Part shown: one piece after another, positions 13,752 through 23,410 of the stretch
How positions within the stretch are numbered: the stretch's first letter is position 1
Layout of the letters: each line of letters begins with the position of its first letter
Virus record (IMG/VR): IMGVR_UViG_3300033148_002824
Span: 1-25,580 of that record
Strand: one strand, 5' to 3'
Origin: a virus
DNA length: 25,580 nt
Program-made: the position numbers and the translations under genes
Notes under the pieces: generated by a model
Database searches by the model: none
Told to the model about the DNA's origin: nothing
What the model saw: the letters and a program-made list of their open reading frames with translations, nothing else

Positions 13752-13781
13752 ATGAATAATTTAAAAGAGGCTGGAAAATAA
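13752..13781 (+). other. Nine-codon micro-frame before the adaptor gene
   Basis: ATG at 13752 opens MNNLKEAGK and stops. It has the typical late leader (ATTAAAAAAAT before ATG), while the adaptor start 37 bases later does too. It may be a leader peptide or a degenerate gene remnant. Confidence 0.25.
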
Positions 13782-13818
13782 TTCAATAAATTACGAAAAA
13801 TTTTAATAACTTAATAAT

Positions 13819-14712
13819 ATGTTAACATACACAGGAGCAAGAAATCTTTTTGGAAAACTAGCTAATGATTCGTCATCCAGTACATTAACTTTAGCTGATA
13901 CTTTAATAAATCTTTTTGCTAAAAAGATTTCTAAAAAATTCAATTTTCAAGAAGATACGGCAACTATAACTTCCGTTGCTAGTCAGCAGTTTTATGATTT
14001 ACCAATAGATTTTGGAAGATTTAAAGAACTTTATACTACTAGCGGAACAACGAATTATTTTCCGAGACTTATTACTTCAAGAGAACATTGGGATAAAATA
14101 AATGCATCAACTTCAGTAGTAGGCGACGTACCTCAATATGTTTTTATTTTTAAAAAACAGATCGGTTTTTATCCGACTTTTACAACTGCAGATATAGAAA
14201 GTACTTTAGTTTATCATATTATAATCAGAGATTTAAGCGTAGCTGATTATACGACAGGGACTATTGTTACTGCTACGAACGGAAGTACTGCTATTGTAGG
14301 CGACTCTACAGTATGGACATCTGCGATGGTGGGAAGATATTTAAAAATTCCAATAAGTCAAGACGGGGATGAATATTGGTATAAAATAGCTTCCGTAACA
14401 GATAATACGCATCTTGTTTTAGAAAAAAATTACGAAGGAACTTCAATTGCAGCTGGTTCATCTACATATACTATCGGAGAATGTTATTCAATACCTGAAG
14501 ATTATCAAATACTTCCAGTCTTTCAAGCGCTGGAAATTTTCTTTACATCAATAAAGCCTGATACAGGAAAGGCTAGTTTATATAAACTAAAAGTAAGAGA
14601 ATTAGAACAAGACCTTATGGCAGAGCACGGAAGTAATACAATTGATCCCAGGATTTTAGAAAAAGATGTAGGAATTATTAACATTAATAATTATATTCAA
14701 CCAACAGAATGA
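13819..14712 (+). CDS. Head-tail adaptor (SU10/P22 gp4-like)
   Basis: 297 residues. The first 140 show the adaptor pattern: a helix (TLADTLINLFAKKISKKFNF), then QQFYDLPIDFGRFKELYTT, SREHWDKINASTS, and IGFYPTF with TLVYHIIIRDLS. Residues 145-221 are an inserted beta domain (TTGTIVTATNGSTAIVGDS to STYTIGE). The last helices, beginning SIPEDYQILPVFQALEIFF, close the fold. Adaptors form a ring under the portal, linking it to the nozzle. The family usually lies near the tail genes of podoviruses, as here. Its stop overlaps the next start. Confidence 0.72.
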   Translation: MLTYTGARNLFGKLANDSSSSTLTLADTLINLFAKKISKKFNFQEDTATITSVASQQFYDLPIDFGRFKELYTTSGTTNYFPRLITSREHWDKINASTSVVGDVPQYVFIFKKQIGFYPTFTTADIESTLVYHIIIRDLSVADYTTGTIVTATNGSTAIVGDSTVWTSAMVGRYLKIPISQDGDEYWYKIASVTDNTHLVLEKNYEGTSIAAGSSTYTIGECYSIPEDYQILPVFQALEIFFTSIKPDTGKASLYKLKVRELEQDLMAEHGSNTIDPRILEKDVGIININNYIQPTE

Positions 14713-16280
14713 TAAAGAAAATAAGCATCAATTCTATTTTTGGCGGGCAATCAACTACTCAGTATTTTGCTAAGAAGGATTCTTATCAATCCTCAATAGC
14801 GGTGGATCCTGATATGCCTGTAGGAAGTGAAGTAAAGGCTTCTGGTTGTTTAGTGCCTACAGTTTATCAAAAATTTAGCGGAGCGAATATTACCGGATAT
14901 ACGAAGTGGTTATTAACAAATATAAAGAATGCTTTACTTTACGCATATAATTCTAATGGAAAAGTAGTTAGTTATAATAGTTCTTTAGCAAGTGAAGCAT
15001 TAGTAGGAACTCCTACAAGCGGAGCAGGAAATGGAGCAGTTTATTATGATAATTATTTATATTTTGCTACCCCAACTAATATATCCGCATACGGACCGTT
15101 AAATGGTACTCCGGCTTTAGTAAATACTGTGTGGACAGGAGCAAGATTAGGAAGCCAAGTAGCTCTTACAAATACGACTTATCCTACAATTCAAGGCGTT
15201 CAAATACCTAATCATCCAATGCATTATCACGGAGACTTATCAGTTTATTTTGCTGACGTAGTGGAGGGAGCTGGGGTTTTACATAGAATTAAAACAAAGA
15301 AAACTACCCACGAAGGAGATACAGATGATGCAAGTTCTTATAATGCTTTGGATTTGCCAAAAGGATGGTTTATAACTGATATTGATTCTTGGGGTATGGA
15401 TGTAGCTATATTAGCTATTCAAACATCATCAAGTACCTTAGAACAAGGAAAAGCAGCCTTATTTATATGGGATCCTACAAATACGAACACATTTTATAGG
15501 GGACCTATTTATCTTCCAGATACTTTAGCTACAGCTCTTATGAATGTTAATGGAAGATTATACATTTGGTCAGGTAATGCTGTTGCTGGTTGTAGGCTCT
15601 CAGAATACATTGGAGGAGATTCAATTTCTGAAATAGCTTTTATTGAAGATGGGCAGCCACCAATGGCAGGAGCTACTGATGCGTGCGGCGGACGATTAAT
15701 TTGGCCTATATCTACTTCTACTCCAGAAGCTTCTGTTTCAGTTTTAGGATATGGTTCAAAGAATAATAATTTACCAAAAGTAATTCACAATATTGCTCGT
15801 ACTACCTCAGCTGGGACTAGTGGAATTTGTACAGCATTAAAAGCTGTTCAGCAAGGCGCCGCTACTCAACAAATAGTTATAGGTAGTGGGGATGGAAGCG
15901 GATATCAAATTGATAAGTATTCTACAACAGCGACCTACGATTCAATTTGGAGATCTCAGATATATACCATTGGTTCAAAATTTACTATAGAAAAAATACG
16001 AATACCTCTAGGGGCTGCATTGGCAGCAAATATGAGTTTAGTTTGTAAGATTTATTATGATGACTCTGTGGCTACAAAAACACTTACAACTATAAATACT
16101 ACTAATTTTACAACTGGAACAAGAAAAATAATTTTTAATCAGCAAGACATATTAGATAGCTCTATAACTCCTCAGAATAATTTTTTCATAGAGTTAAGTT
16201 GGGCGGGAACAGTAAAGTTACCAATTATATTTCCAATAGAAGTTTTAATAGATATCCAAGAAGAAGAAAATAATGATTAA
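14709..16280 (+). CDS. Tail nozzle-like beta-propeller protein
   Basis: 523 residues. It opens with SINSIFGGQSTTQYFAKKDS followed by SSIAVDPDMP and repeated blade-like segments: NALLYAYNSNGKVVSYNSSL, GAVYYDNYLYFATPTNI, and RLYIWSGNAV. This fits the propeller nozzle that podoviruses place beneath the adaptor (P22 gp10-like). The order adaptor then nozzle, with a 4-base start/stop overlap, supports this. The C-terminal 150 residues are a beta-sandwich (KFTIEKIRIPLGAAL onward). No catalytic site is seen. Confidence 0.65.
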   Translation: MIKKISINSIFGGQSTTQYFAKKDSYQSSIAVDPDMPVGSEVKASGCLVPTVYQKFSGANITGYTKWLLTNIKNALLYAYNSNGKVVSYNSSLASEALVGTPTSGAGNGAVYYDNYLYFATPTNISAYGPLNGTPALVNTVWTGARLGSQVALTNTTYPTIQGVQIPNHPMHYHGDLSVYFADVVEGAGVLHRIKTKKTTHEGDTDDASSYNALDLPKGWFITDIDSWGMDVAILAIQTSSSTLEQGKAALFIWDPTNTNTFYRGPIYLPDTLATALMNVNGRLYIWSGNAVAGCRLSEYIGGDSISEIAFIEDGQPPMAGATDACGGRLIWPISTSTPEASVSVLGYGSKNNNLPKVIHNIARTTSAGTSGICTALKAVQQGAATQQIVIGSGDGSGYQIDKYSTTATYDSIWRSQIYTIGSKFTIEKIRIPLGAALAANMSLVCKIYYDDSVATKTLTTINTTNFTTGTRKIIFNQQDILDSSITPQNNFFIELSWAGTVKLPIIFPIEVLIDIQEEENND

Positions 16281-17886
16281 AGAATTCAAACAACAAGGCA
16301 TTCCTGAAATTGAAGAAAAGTATCTTACCGAGGGAGAAATAAGGGCTATCATAGACGAAAGCCTTACGAATCTTGCTGGCACAACGAGAGTTGTTGCTGG
16401 AGAATTTACTAATCAAGCAGGAACTATATCTGTTACACCAACAGGTTCATCAATTACAGAATTAGATGCAGGTTCTTTGATAAACATACAAGGCTGGACT
16501 TTCTCAGGAACATTTTCAGCATCTGATGCAAATACAGTAGCTTGGACTTCTGGAACAATTACATTGGGTGATGGAACGACATTTTCTATATCTGCCGGTA
16601 ATACTGGGAATATAGCCGCACTTACTTATATTTATTTTGATAAGGGAACATCAGAAACAGTATTACAAAAAACCACAACATCAGGAACAGCGGCAGGAGC
16701 AAATAAGATATTATTATGTGTAGCAAAAAATGAAACTGGAAAAGATGCTACATTTCAAGCATTTGGAGCAAAAGGAACTGGAGTGCTGATTACAGCAGAT
16801 AATATAGCTGCCAATACGGTCACGGCTAATGAAATAGCTGGTAATACAATTACAGCGAGTGAGATAGCTGCAGGAGCTGTCAATACTAGTGAACTTCACG
16901 CTGACTCTGTTACGGCTACTGAGATAAGTATAGGAACTCTATCTGCTATATCAGCGAATATGGGGACAATTACAGCAGGTAGTATGGCAGCTGAACGAAT
17001 AACCTCAGGAACATTTATAGGTAGAACATTTAAAGCAAATAATGGTGCAGGAGCAGATGTATGGGTAGAGAATGACGGAATTATTAGATTTAGATATGGG
17101 AGTAATACAAAAGCTCTAATATACGCCAATTCAAACGGAGATATAGTGATTGATGCAGATAATACTTTGCATTTATTTGCTGATGGTGCTGGTGACGATA
17201 TAGTTATAGCTGCGGCAGATATAATCCTCATGGAAGCAACGAATTTTTATTTTGAGTCTTTTCATGATACGCAACACGAATGTGATAATTGGATAGTTAA
17301 ATATAATAATGATAATGATGGTGCTGATTGTTACTGGTATAGTAATAGTTCTCTAAAAATGAAATTAACATCAGCTGGAAATTTAGAGATAGCTGGAACA
17401 TTATCAAAAGGCGGAGGTTCATTTAGAATTGACCACCCACTAAAACCGAAAACACATATTCTTAATCATTCTTTTACCGAAAGTCCTGAACAATTAAATA
17501 TTTATAAAGGAAGAGCAAAAACTAAAAATAAAAAAGCAATTATAAAACTGCCCAACTATTTTGAAGCATTGAATGAAAAAATAGAATATCAATTAACGCC
17601 AATTAAAAGTTTAGCTAGGCTAGGAATAAAAAAAGAAGTAAAAAACAATAAATTTGAAGTATTTTCAGATGAGGATTGTGAATTTAGTTGGACTGTTATG
17701 GGAGTGAGGAAAGATAGGTTTGCAAAAGCTAATCCAATTATAGTAGAAGAGAAAAAAGAAAAAGAAGGATATTTACATCCAGAATTATTTGGAGAGAAAA
17801 TGATTAAAGTTGAAAATTCAGAAAAATTAAAAAAGAAAAAGTCAATTTTTCACAAAAAAAGAAAGGACAGAACCTCAATTAAGTGA
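16273..17886 (+). CDS. Tail fibre with IDHP-type C-terminal domain
   Basis: 537 residues. Residues 1-180 include a beta-rich N-terminal part (INIQGWTFSGTFSASDA, ALTYIYFDKGTSE). About 178-235 are repeats of the NTVTANEIAGNTITASEIAA type (short trimeric shaft). Then come a Gly/Asp-rich section and, from about residue 384, FRIDHPLKPKTHILNHSF with ESPEQLNIYKGRA and YFEALNEKIEYQLTPI, a fibre-tip domain I recognise from several phage and prophage proteins, followed by VMGVRKDRFAKANPIIVEE and a lysine-rich tail. Receptor binding is inferred. It overlaps the nozzle-like gene by 8 bases. Confidence 0.72.
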   Translation: MIKEFKQQGIPEIEEKYLTEGEIRAIIDESLTNLAGTTRVVAGEFTNQAGTISVTPTGSSITELDAGSLINIQGWTFSGTFSASDANTVAWTSGTITLGDGTTFSISAGNTGNIAALTYIYFDKGTSETVLQKTTTSGTAAGANKILLCVAKNETGKDATFQAFGAKGTGVLITADNIAANTVTANEIAGNTITASEIAAGAVNTSELHADSVTATEISIGTLSAISANMGTITAGSMAAERITSGTFIGRTFKANNGAGADVWVENDGIIRFRYGSNTKALIYANSNGDIVIDADNTLHLFADGAGDDIVIAAADIILMEATNFYFESFHDTQHECDNWIVKYNNDNDGADCYWYSNSSLKMKLTSAGNLEIAGTLSKGGGSFRIDHPLKPKTHILNHSFTESPEQLNIYKGRAKTKNKKAIIKLPNYFEALNEKIEYQLTPIKSLARLGIKKEVKNNKFEVFSDEDCEFSWTVMGVRKDRFAKANPIIVEEKKEKEGYLHPELFGEKMIKVENSEKLKKKKSIFHKKRKDRTSIK

Positions 17887-17985
17887 TGCTGTATGAAATA
17901 CCTGACACATCAATAGAAGATATATTATAAATAGCATAACTCCGATAGGAAGCATTATCAATACAGACAATATAATTTTATTCAT
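17875..17985 (-). CDS. Antisense 36-residue membrane peptide
   Basis: ATG at 17985-17983 on the minus strand encodes MNKIILSVLIMLPIGVMLFI and 16 more residues (ending QVFHTASLN). It carries one Lys before a 25-residue hydrophobic stretch, so a single-pass membrane peptide is likely. A minus-strand promoter (TTGACA-N17-TATACT) ends about 28 bases upstream, giving a 20-base A/T leader of the same kind as the late genes. It is the only minus-strand frame inside the structural cluster with such support. Its stop lies within the end of the fibre gene. A superinfection-exclusion or lysis-timing role is typical of such cargo genes, but nothing here proves it. Chance remains possible at this length. 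Confidence 0.45.
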   Translation of the reverse strand: MNKIILSVLIMLPIGVMLFIIYLLLMCQVFHTASLN

Positions 17986-18006
17986 AAATTTTAATTAAAT
18001 AATTAT

Positions 18007-18038
18007 ACAGGGAGTATAGTAAACTACTTACAACCTGT
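18007..18038. promoter_or_regulatory. Imperfect palindrome overlapping the leftward promoter and rightward leader
   Basis: ACAGG (18007-18011) is the reverse complement of CCTGT (18034-18038); inside, GTA-TAG (18014-18019) pairs with CTA (18024-18026) and TAC (18029-18031). The arms overlap both elements of the minus-strand promoter. As DNA it looks like an operator; as RNA it is a hairpin 12 bases before the ATG at 18050. Confidence 0.55.
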
Positions 18039-18041
18039 CAA
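18013..18041 (-). promoter_or_regulatory. Leftward sigma70-type promoter inside the structural cluster
   Basis: On the minus strand TTGACA (18041-18036), 17 bases, then TATACT (18018-18013): 11 of 12 consensus bases with ideal spacing. It points at the antisense peptide at 17985. Confidence 0.65.
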
Positions 18042-18049
18042 GTAATAAT

Positions 18050-18835
18050 ATGGCAACAATATCAAAAATAGATACTTCTCAACTTGAAGCGTTAAGAAGT
18101 AAATACGCGGGTTATCTTTCTCCAACGGAGGAAGAAACAGGGACTCAAACTCAGCTTAAAAATTTAATCGCGTCAAAAGAGCTGGGTATAGCCAAAGCAG
18201 AAGCAGAGCCTATGGCACAAAAATTTGTCACAGGACAATCAACTGCTTTAGAAAAATCAGCAGCGCTTAAGAGTCTTCCTCTTCAAACAAGACTGGAAAA
18301 TTTACAATCCCAGCGAACTGCAGCAGCTGATGTTTTAAAGTCTCAATTAGGATTTGAAGAATCTAATATTCAGAGACAAACAGAAGATAGAAACTTACAA
18401 CTTGGTCTTGATGTAGCTGAAGAAGAAAGAGGGTACGCCGAAGAAGAAAGAGAAGAAAATTGGAAGCAGCAATTAAAGAGTTTAGCGATGTCATTAGGAG
18501 TAAGTACTAAGACTAAAAAAGGTGGAACATTAAGTGCTAAAAATTTAGAAAAAGCAATTGCTAAATCTAATAAGGGAGCATTAGAAGAAACTAGAAAATC
18601 AACTGACTTAGATTATCAATTAAGATTAAAAGAGTTAAATAAACCAACTACGACTAGTACTGGAACATGGTCAACTATGAATATAGGAGGAAAGATTTAT
18701 AAAATTAATTCTAAGACTGGTGAAATACAAGAAACAGGAGTTCAAGAAACTGGGGAAATGACACAAAGAATGCAACAACTAAGAGACGCGGGGTGGACTG
18801 AGGAAGAAATTAAATCATTTATGTTAATGCAATAA
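18050..18835 (+). CDS. Helical virion-associated protein
   Basis: 261 residues, mostly helical. Charged Ala/Glu/Gln-rich segments (roughly 25-200, with ESNIQRQTEDRNLQLGLDVA and a stretch dominated by Glu) are followed by a short beta segment (STMNIGGKIYKINSKTGEI) and a C-terminal helix RMQQLRDAGWTEEEIKSF. This small internal-virion-like protein sits immediately before the giant gene, an arrangement seen for ejection proteins of podoviruses. Its stop overlaps the next start as TAATG, so the two are likely made together. Function is inferred from position. Confidence 0.5.
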   Translation: MATISKIDTSQLEALRSKYAGYLSPTEEETGTQTQLKNLIASKELGIAKAEAEPMAQKFVTGQSTALEKSAALKSLPLQTRLENLQSQRTAAADVLKSQLGFEESNIQRQTEDRNLQLGLDVAEEERGYAEEEREENWKQQLKSLAMSLGVSTKTKKGGTLSAKNLEKAIAKSNKGALEETRKSTDLDYQLRLKELNKPTTTSTGTWSTMNIGGKIYKINSKTGEIQETGVQETGEMTQRMQQLRDAGWTEEEIKSFMLMQ

Positions 18836-21800
18836 TGTCAATCTTTAATCAATTACAAGAATTAAGATCTCGTATAGGAGGAGGAGTATCCTCTTTTATT
18901 CAAGGTTCCCAAGAAGATGATTCTTGGATAGGGAGAGCTAAAAGATTTACTCAAAAAGGTCCTACTGATTATATCTCGGATTACTTTAAACCAACCTCAA
19001 AAATAAGAGCCAGGGATGTTATTAGAGGATTACCTCAAGCACAAGCAGACATAGTTAAAAATTTAGCGCTAGAATTACCTACTAGAGCTACTATGAAATT
19101 CCAAATGGAATTAAAAAGATTACAAGGAAAGAAAGAAATATTTACTCCAGAAACTAAGCTTGAAAAGTTTATTCTTGGCAGGGAGCCTGTCACTTCTTTT
19201 TCTAGAACTGGAGAAAAATTTGAAAAAACAAAAATAGGTCAATATATAAAAAAGAAAACTGGAATTGGAAAATTTGGTATGGCAATAACATCAATAGGAA
19301 TGACAGGATTAGATGTTCTTCCTTGGGGAGGAGCTTCCGCTAAAGTTGTTAAAAATATTTCTAAGTTAAGAAAATTTAATGATACTGTTAAGGCTCTTGG
19401 AAAGCATGCTAAAAAATATTCAGGCGAAGCGATAGAGGCAATGACAAAAGCAGACACAGTAGAGGATGTTTATAAAGTTATGAAACAAGAAAGTATTTTA
19501 AGTAAAGAATTAGGTACTATTGCAAAAGATTTTAAAAAGAAAATTACTACACCGAAAGCGAAAATTCATATAGACGACCAAAAGGTGATGTCTAATTTTA
19601 CAGATTATATAGCAGGAAGCTATAAGCCGGCTAAAAAAGATGCGTTACAATTAACAGAGGATGCATTAAGACTCACTCAGCATTATAAAATAAAGATGCC
19701 AGGAACATTACGAGGATTATCCCATGAATTTGGAAGAGTGTTAGAGAAGCAAAAATTTGCTACTAAGCCGACTAAGATAGGAGAATTAAAAAAGATATCA
19801 GAGCCTCTTTACCATGGAGCGGATAAAAAAGTTACTAAGGAGTTAAAAACATTTGAAAATATTCTCTCTTTTGAAAAAGATCAAAGAGCGGCGATTAATC
19901 AACTTGCGAAGGAAGGAGATATTGGGGCACAAAAAATTATACAAAGAGGTAGTCAATTTACAGAAATAGATGCATATATGAAAAGTAAGTTTAGCCCTGA
20001 GTATGACGCAATTAAATATCAGAATAAGCAATTACCTCAGAAGGGGATAGAATATCATGATCTAAAAAAGGGTAAATTTTATTCAGAAAAAAAAGAAATA
20101 GCTGAATTATATGCGAAACAAAGCAGGGATTTAAAATATAAAGATGAGATAAAACTCCCTACAAAAGAAATAACCCTCAAAGATATAGCTGAATCAGATG
20201 AAATTACAATTGCCGCTAGGGATGTTAAAAAAGGAAAGAAATCTCTTAGTGAGTTACCACTATTAGTTAAAAAGCAAGCTAATGGTAAATATTTTATTAA
20301 AGATGGAAAACACAGACTTGTAGAACAATATCAAAAAGGAATTAGAAAATTTAAGGTTACAGAAGATGAAAAGTTATATCGTAAAGCTGCAGGAGTAGAA
20401 GAAAAGGGATTAAAAAAGGTTAAAGTAAAAAAACACATAAGAGGAGAAGGAAAGGTAAAGGAATATACTAGAGTATCAAAAGCTAAACCAACTGAAGCCC
20501 TTGCAGGAGTAGCAACTGGCGCTGAAGTAGATGAAGAGGGTAAATTTGGAATTGATCCTAAAATGGCTGCGCTGGGAGTACTTGGAATGAAGGCAGCCAA
20601 AAGTAAAAGCATTCTTCAAATAGCACGCGAGAAAAAATTAACCGAAGCTAAGCAAGTAGATAGATTGGCAAACATTACTCCTACTGATTATCTAAAAACT
20701 AAAAAACTTATAAAGGGTACTTGGGCAACCGGAATTAGAGAATGGGGGCAAGATAAAATGATACGAGTTAAAAAATTAATTGAAAGTCCTGAAATAAAAA
20801 TATCTGATAAAACTGATCCTTATCTTGCAGAGACGCTATTCCATGGTAGAGTCGCTTCCCGTTTAGAGAATATAAAAAGTACTATTAAAGATATTGATGT
20901 AGATATAGTTAAAACAGCTAAGTCTTTAGGGGTTAAGGCTGATAAAATATCAGAAAACATTAATAGATACTTAGTAGCACGCCATGCTCCTGAAAGGAAT
21001 TTAAAGCTAGGAGAAAAAGCAGCTGGCATTACAACTAATCAAGCAAAAGAGGTAATGAGAGTAATTGAGAGTTCGGCTGAAGGAAAAGAAATAAAACGAA
21101 TCGCTGAGAGTATTAGTAATCTAAATAAGCAAACTCTAGAAATACTTTACGAAGGAGAAGTTATTAGTAAAGAATTATATGATCTTCTCGGGAAAACCTA
21201 TAAACATCACGTTCCACTCAATAGAATTCTTGACGAAACTGAAGATATAGCCAAATGGTTAACTGGAGGAAAAGGGTTTAGTACTAAAGGCTCTGGATTA
21301 TTAAGAGCTAAAGGGAGTCAATTAAAAGTAGCAGATATAATAGAAAATATAACAGCTAATGTAGAGCAGGCAGTGGTAAGAGCAGAAAAAAATAGAGTTG
21401 GATTATCAGTTTTACAATTTGCTAGAGATAATAAGATGGTTGGTGGATTATTTAAAGAAATAAAAGCTACTCCAATCGGAAGAACATTTAGCGGTGAGAT
21501 TATAACTAAGAAAGTTACTGATCCGTTAGTTTTAGCTATGAGAGAAAAGGGAAATCCAATAAATCTTAAAATAAATGACGAAGTTTTAGCAGGAGCATTA
21601 CAAGGAGTAAATGTTGAACATGTCCCAAATAAATTTAGATGGATAAATAGTATTACGAGATTTTATTCAAGTCTAGCAACAAGATATAATCCAGAATTTG
21701 CCTTTAGTAACATTATTAGAGACTTACAAGAAAATATGGTTTATATGGCGGCACAGAAAAAAATAGGATTTTCTGGCGCAGCAAAAACTCCTATTAAGCT

Positions 21801-23409
21801 AGCTACTAGTGCTAAAGATGTATTCAATGCTATAAGAGGAAAAAATACAGAAGGCGCAAAGCTTTACAGGCAAATGGTAGAAGATGGAGGAACTACTGGA
21901 GGCATGGCTCTATCTACTAGAAAACAAATTCAAATAGATTTAGATAAGATAAGAAAAATAAATAGATCAAACCCAAAAAAAGCAACAGAACAATTTCTAC
22001 AAAGTATAGATAACTGGAATCAAATATTTGAAGACTCTAACCGACTATCTTCTTATAAGGTAGCCTTAGAAAAAGGCTTTAGTAGAATGAGAGCAGCTCA
22101 AATTTCTAAAGAATCAACCGTTAACTTTAATCGCAAAGGAACAGCGGGACCAATAATAAATGCGCTCTATATGTTTTCTAACGCATCTATTCAAGGCTCA
22201 GCTAAAATGCTAATGGCAATGAAGGATCCTAAAGTAGCTACTGCAGTTATTACTTCGGTTACGGTCCCTGTTGTAGCTGTCAATCAATGGAATGATTCTA
22301 TTGATCCTGATTGGAGAGATAAGGTAAGTGATTGGGATAGAATATCAAACTTACCTATTTTAATTCCACAAGAAGAGGGGGTTAAATATGCAACAATTCC
22401 AGTGTCTTGGGGATTAAAACCTATAATGGCAATGGTAAATGTAGCTTATGATACATCAGTAGATAAGGCTAAAGGAGTTAAAGATAGTGCAGAAAAACTA
22501 ATTACTTCTATAACAGAAGCCTATAATCCTTTAGGGGGAACGGATTTATTTTCAGCTTTTATGCCTACATTAGGAGATATACCAGCTGACATATCAAGAA
22601 ATAAAGCATGGTATGGAGCACCAATTAAACCAGATTATAATGAAGAACTCCCTGAATCAGAGAAATTCTTTAAATCTATTGAAAAAACAGGTACTGGTAG
22701 AATAGCTAAAAAAATTACTGATAAATTATCTACGACAACTAATAGAGTTATAGAAATTAGCCCTGAAAATATAGATTATGGTTTTAATCAAATAGTTAGT
22801 GGTGCTGGTAAGTTCGTAAATAAAACTATTAATCTTGTTTCATCTATCGGTAAGGAAGATAAACCTCGTCCCCAAGAGCTTCCAATAATAAGTAGGTTTT
22901 TGAAGCAGCGCTCTGAAGAAGAGGTCGGTAGCGCAGCGAAATATAAAAAACAAGACGAGTTCTTTGAACAATTAAGAAAAATGGAAACTGGAGGTGAAGA
23001 ACAGAAACAAGCTATTCAGGAATATATTAATTCTTTTGAACCAGAAGATAGGTCTACTCAGCTATATATTATCAGAGAGTCTGGCTTTCCTACTAAGGGA
23101 GTTTCTAGTTCTGAGAATGTTGTTAGGGCACGTGAAATTGTAAAATTATCTCCAGAGGAAAGAAGTAAAGGATTACTAGAGGAATTAAAAAAAGATCCTA
23201 AATTTAAAACACAATACAAAAAAGCTCTTTCTGAAAAAGATTTAAGTCAAGAAGAAATAGATTTAAAAAATAGCTCTATATCAAATAGAATTAAATTTAT
23301 AAAGACTGAGATGGAAAAAATGACAGATGATGAGAAGGAAAAATATAAACTAGATTTAGTAAAGAAAAAAATAATAACTAAAAGTGTTTTAATAGGGTTA
23401 ATAGAATAA
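18835..23409 (+). CDS. Giant internal virion protein with polyvalent (LPD38-like) region
   Basis: 1524 residues. The N-terminus has a short hydrophobic patch (GKFGMAITSIGMTGLDVLPW) and helices. Around residue 325, PLYHGADKK with KFYSEKKEIAELYAKQ near 413 resembles the first two motifs of ADP-ribosyltransferase domains; the final catalytic Glu is not evident. At about 470-505, LPLLVKKQANGKYFIKDGKH followed by RL matches the ParB/sulfiredoxin-type nuclease motif. From about 630 to 1180, blocks including IREWGQDK, FAFSNIIRDLQENMVYM, EDSNRLSSYKVALEKGFSRM and NFNRKGTAGPIINALYMFSN match large-polyvalent-protein domain 38 (LPD38), found in phage proteins carried in the virion and probably ejected with DNA. 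The C-terminus is helical. All domain calls are by eye. Confidence 0.7.
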   Translation: MSIFNQLQELRSRIGGGVSSFIQGSQEDDSWIGRAKRFTQKGPTDYISDYFKPTSKIRARDVIRGLPQAQADIVKNLALELPTRATMKFQMELKRLQGKKEIFTPETKLEKFILGREPVTSFSRTGEKFEKTKIGQYIKKKTGIGKFGMAITSIGMTGLDVLPWGGASAKVVKNISKLRKFNDTVKALGKHAKKYSGEAIEAMTKADTVEDVYKVMKQESILSKELGTIAKDFKKKITTPKAKIHIDDQKVMSNFTDYIAGSYKPAKKDALQLTEDALRLTQHYKIKMPGTLRGLSHEFGRVLEKQKFATKPTKIGELKKISEPLYHGADKKVTKELKTFENILSFEKDQRAAINQLAKEGDIGAQKIIQRGSQFTEIDAYMKSKFSPEYDAIKYQNKQLPQKGIEYHDLKKGKFYSEKKEIAELYAKQSRDLKYKDEIKLPTKEITLKDIAESDEITIAARDVKKGKKSLSELPLLVKKQANGKYFIKDGKHRLVEQYQKGIRKFKVTEDEKLYRKAAGVEEKGLKKVKVKKHIRGEGKVKEYTRVSKAKPTEALAGVATGAEVDEEGKFGIDPKMAALGVLGMKAAKSKSILQIAREKKLTEAKQVDRLANITPTDYLKTKKLIKGTWATGIREWGQDKMIRVKKLIESPEIKISDKTDPYLAETLFHGRVASRLENIKSTIKDIDVDIVKTAKSLGVKADKISENINRYLVARHAPERNLKLGEKAAGITTNQAKEVMRVIESSAEGKEIKRIAESISNLNKQTLEILYEGEVISKELYDLLGKTYKHHVPLNRILDETEDIAKWLTGGKGFSTKGSGLLRAKGSQLKVADIIENITANVEQAVVRAEKNRVGLSVLQFARDNKMVGGLFKEIKATPIGRTFSGEIITKKVTDPLVLAMREKGNPINLKINDEVLAGALQGVNVEHVPNKFRWINSITRFYSSLATRYNPEFAFSNIIRDLQENMVYMAAQKKIGFSGAAKTPIKLATSAKDVFNAIRGKNTEGAKLYRQMVEDGGTTGGMALSTRKQIQIDLDKIRKINRSNPKKATEQFLQSIDNWNQIFEDSNRLSSYKVALEKGFSRMRAAQISKESTVNFNRKGTAGPIINALYMFSNASIQGSAKMLMAMKDPKVATAVITSVTVPVVAVNQWNDSIDPDWRDKVSDWDRISNLPILIPQEEGVKYATIPVSWGLKPIMAMVNVAYDTSVDKAKGVKDSAEKLITSITEAYNPLGGTDLFSAFMPTLGDIPADISRNKAWYGAPIKPDYNEELPESEKFFKSIEKTGTGRIAKKITDKLSTTTNRVIEISPENIDYGFNQIVSGAGKFVNKTINLVSSIGKEDKPRPQELPIISRFLKQRSEEEVGSAAKYKKQDEFFEQLRKMETGGEEQKQAIQEYINSFEPEDRSTQLYIIRESGFPTKGVSSSENVVRAREIVKLSPEERSKGLLEELKKDPKFKTQYKKALSEKDLSQEEIDLKNSSISNRIKFIKTEMEKMTDDEKEKYKLDLVKKKIITKSVLIGLIE

Positions 23410-23410
23410 T

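Noticed and set aside
17886-17930. Plus-strand 14-codon frame MLYEIPDTSIEDIL overlapping the fibre stop as TGATG
   Set aside because: Very short and with no following coupled gene; the opposite-strand frame has promoter and leader support.
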